Assembly (NCBI RefSeq): GCF_937958655.1
Contig: NZ_CALGNH010000063.1
Location: 1-64,000 of the forward strand
Length of the DNA: 64,000 nucleotides
Reading direction: 5' to 3'
DNA from: an uncultured Winogradskyella sp.
GTDB taxonomy: Bacteria > Bacteroidota > Bacteroidia > Flavobacteriales > Flavobacteriaceae
Shown: piece by piece, positions 63,581 to 64,000 of the stretch
How the letters are laid out: every line of letters begins with the position of its first letter
Numbering within the stretch: position 1 is the first letter of the stretch
Translations under genes and position numbers: made by a program
Notes under the pieces: model-generated
Seen by the model: only the letters and a program-made list of their open reading frames with translations
Told to the model about the DNA's origin: nothing
Database searches by the model: none

Positions 63581-64000
63581 CAAATTTGTTTTTTAAATTT
63601 TTCTAATTCTTCAATTTGTTTTAGCCCAGGTTCTGGTTCAAACTTACTATTCACATCAATAGCATAACAGTGTTTTGAAGCTGAACTCATTTTAAATGTT
63701 TTTATTTTTTCTAATTCTTCTAAACCAATTCCTCCGCTTAGAAAGTAAGGTTTTGTTGAAGGGTAATTTTTTAATACATCCCAATTAAACGTATAGCCAT
63801 TACCTCCGGGTAATTTTCCTTTGGTATCAAATAAGAAATAATCACAAACGTCTTCATAAGCTGTTAATACCGAAAAATCAAATTCATCCTTTATGGAAAA
63901 GACTTTTATAATCTCTTTTTTGGTTGACTGAAGTAGTTTGCATATTTCTGGTGATTCATGACCATGAAGCTGAATGGCATCTAAACCATGTTTCTCAATT
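63562..64000 (-). CDS. trpF: Phosphoribosylanthranilate isomerase, C-terminal part
   Basis: Runs off the right edge; about 146 residues are visible. IEKHGLDAIQLHGHESPEICKLL, FLFDTKGKLPGGNGYTFNWDVLKNYPSTKPYFLSGGIG and HCYAIDVNSKFEPEPGLKQIEELEKF are the TrpF phosphate-binding and C-terminal motifs (GGxGxxF, LSGG, DxxSxxExxPGxKD-like). The catalytic Asp (the D of LFDT) is present; the catalytic Cys is outside. The last residues, CNVERM, and the stop come from a dispersed repeat. Confidence 0.92.
   Translation of the reverse strand, partial: IEKHGLDAIQLHGHESPEICKLLQSTKKEIIKVFSIKDEFDFSVLTAYEDVCDYFLFDTKGKLPGGNGYTFNWDVLKNYPSTKPYFLSGGIGLEELEKIKTFKMSSASKHCYAIDVNSKFEPEPGLKQIEELEKFKKQICNVERM

Noticed and set aside
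62317-64000. Trp leader attenuator or T-box in the trp operon
   Set aside because: The operon start is outside the window and no leader peptide or T-box motif is seen between the visible genes.

Overview
The window is chromosomal DNA of a low-GC member of the Flavobacteriaceae (phylum Bacteroidota). The evidence is the gldKLMN core of the type IX secretion/gliding machinery, a secreted protein with a type A C-terminal sorting domain, the flavobacterial exosortase XrtF with its partner, TonB-dependent and beta-barrel receptors, and promoters of the Bacteroidota form TTG-N19..22-TAnnTTTG with few recognisable Shine-Dalgarno sites. The gene content is mostly core and housekeeping. I see no prophage, CRISPR array, rRNA or complete insertion sequence.

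Layout. 1-9.3 kb: the tail of a type IX cargo protein, purH, an ABC permease, a GAF protein, then xrtF, its partner and a likely metal-handling module (HYC_CC_PP protein, TonB receptor, HMA protein, secreted unknown). 9.4-16.3 kb (minus): miaB, a sigma-54 activator, a small ORF, lptE, a TPR protein and secG, followed by groES-groEL. 16.4-25.3 kb: a decayed small lipoprotein gene, topA, an arginase-fold protein with lost metal ligands, and gldK-gldL-gldM-gldN. 25.4-35.9 kb: FAD oxidoreductase, DUF983 protein, ABC-F ATPase, an RND efflux operon (adaptor, pump, TolC, CPXCG protein) and a leucine-rich-repeat protein. 36-46 kb: initiator tRNA, two small genes, a SpoU methyltransferase, era, der, an outer-membrane barrel, and a minus-strand run of MerR, LemA and two TPM proteins beside an M23 peptidase. 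46-57.8 kb: alaS, a GxxExxY gene, GSCFA protein, coaD, ddl, PASTA protein, rluD, yaaA, TPR protein, UDG-like protein, amine oxidase. 58-64 kb: DEAD-box helicase, YitT protein, a small ORF, and a trp operon segment (trpF-trpB-trpA) continuing into a small membrane protein and trmL.

The least ordinary material is an overlay of small repeats on the core genes. (a) A GIY-YIG nuclease gene sits between trpB and trpA, bracketed by two inverted palindromes whose stems differ by compensatory changes. Relatives of that palindrome occur at least four more times, once in frame inside a UDG-like gene. (b) A GxxExxY gene lies between imperfect terminal inverted repeats next to alaS. (c) coaD and yaaA, unrelated genes 3 kb apart in opposite orientation, share an almost identical hairpin leader that runs into the start codon. 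(d) Heptanucleotide arrays with related TAG-type units lie in three intergenic gaps. (e) A pair of GACGAAATGCA motifs spaced exactly 20 bp occurs upstream of gldK, and in inverted orientation upstream of the LRR gene where it overlaps a good promoter. (f) A 176-bp MITE-like segment with inverted ends lies at 56.3 kb. Two genes (xrtF and the secreted protein at 8.7 kb) lack any ATG/GTG/TTG at their natural start, and ORF callers truncate them.

All functional names come from reading motifs and overall protein appearance. No database search was run.
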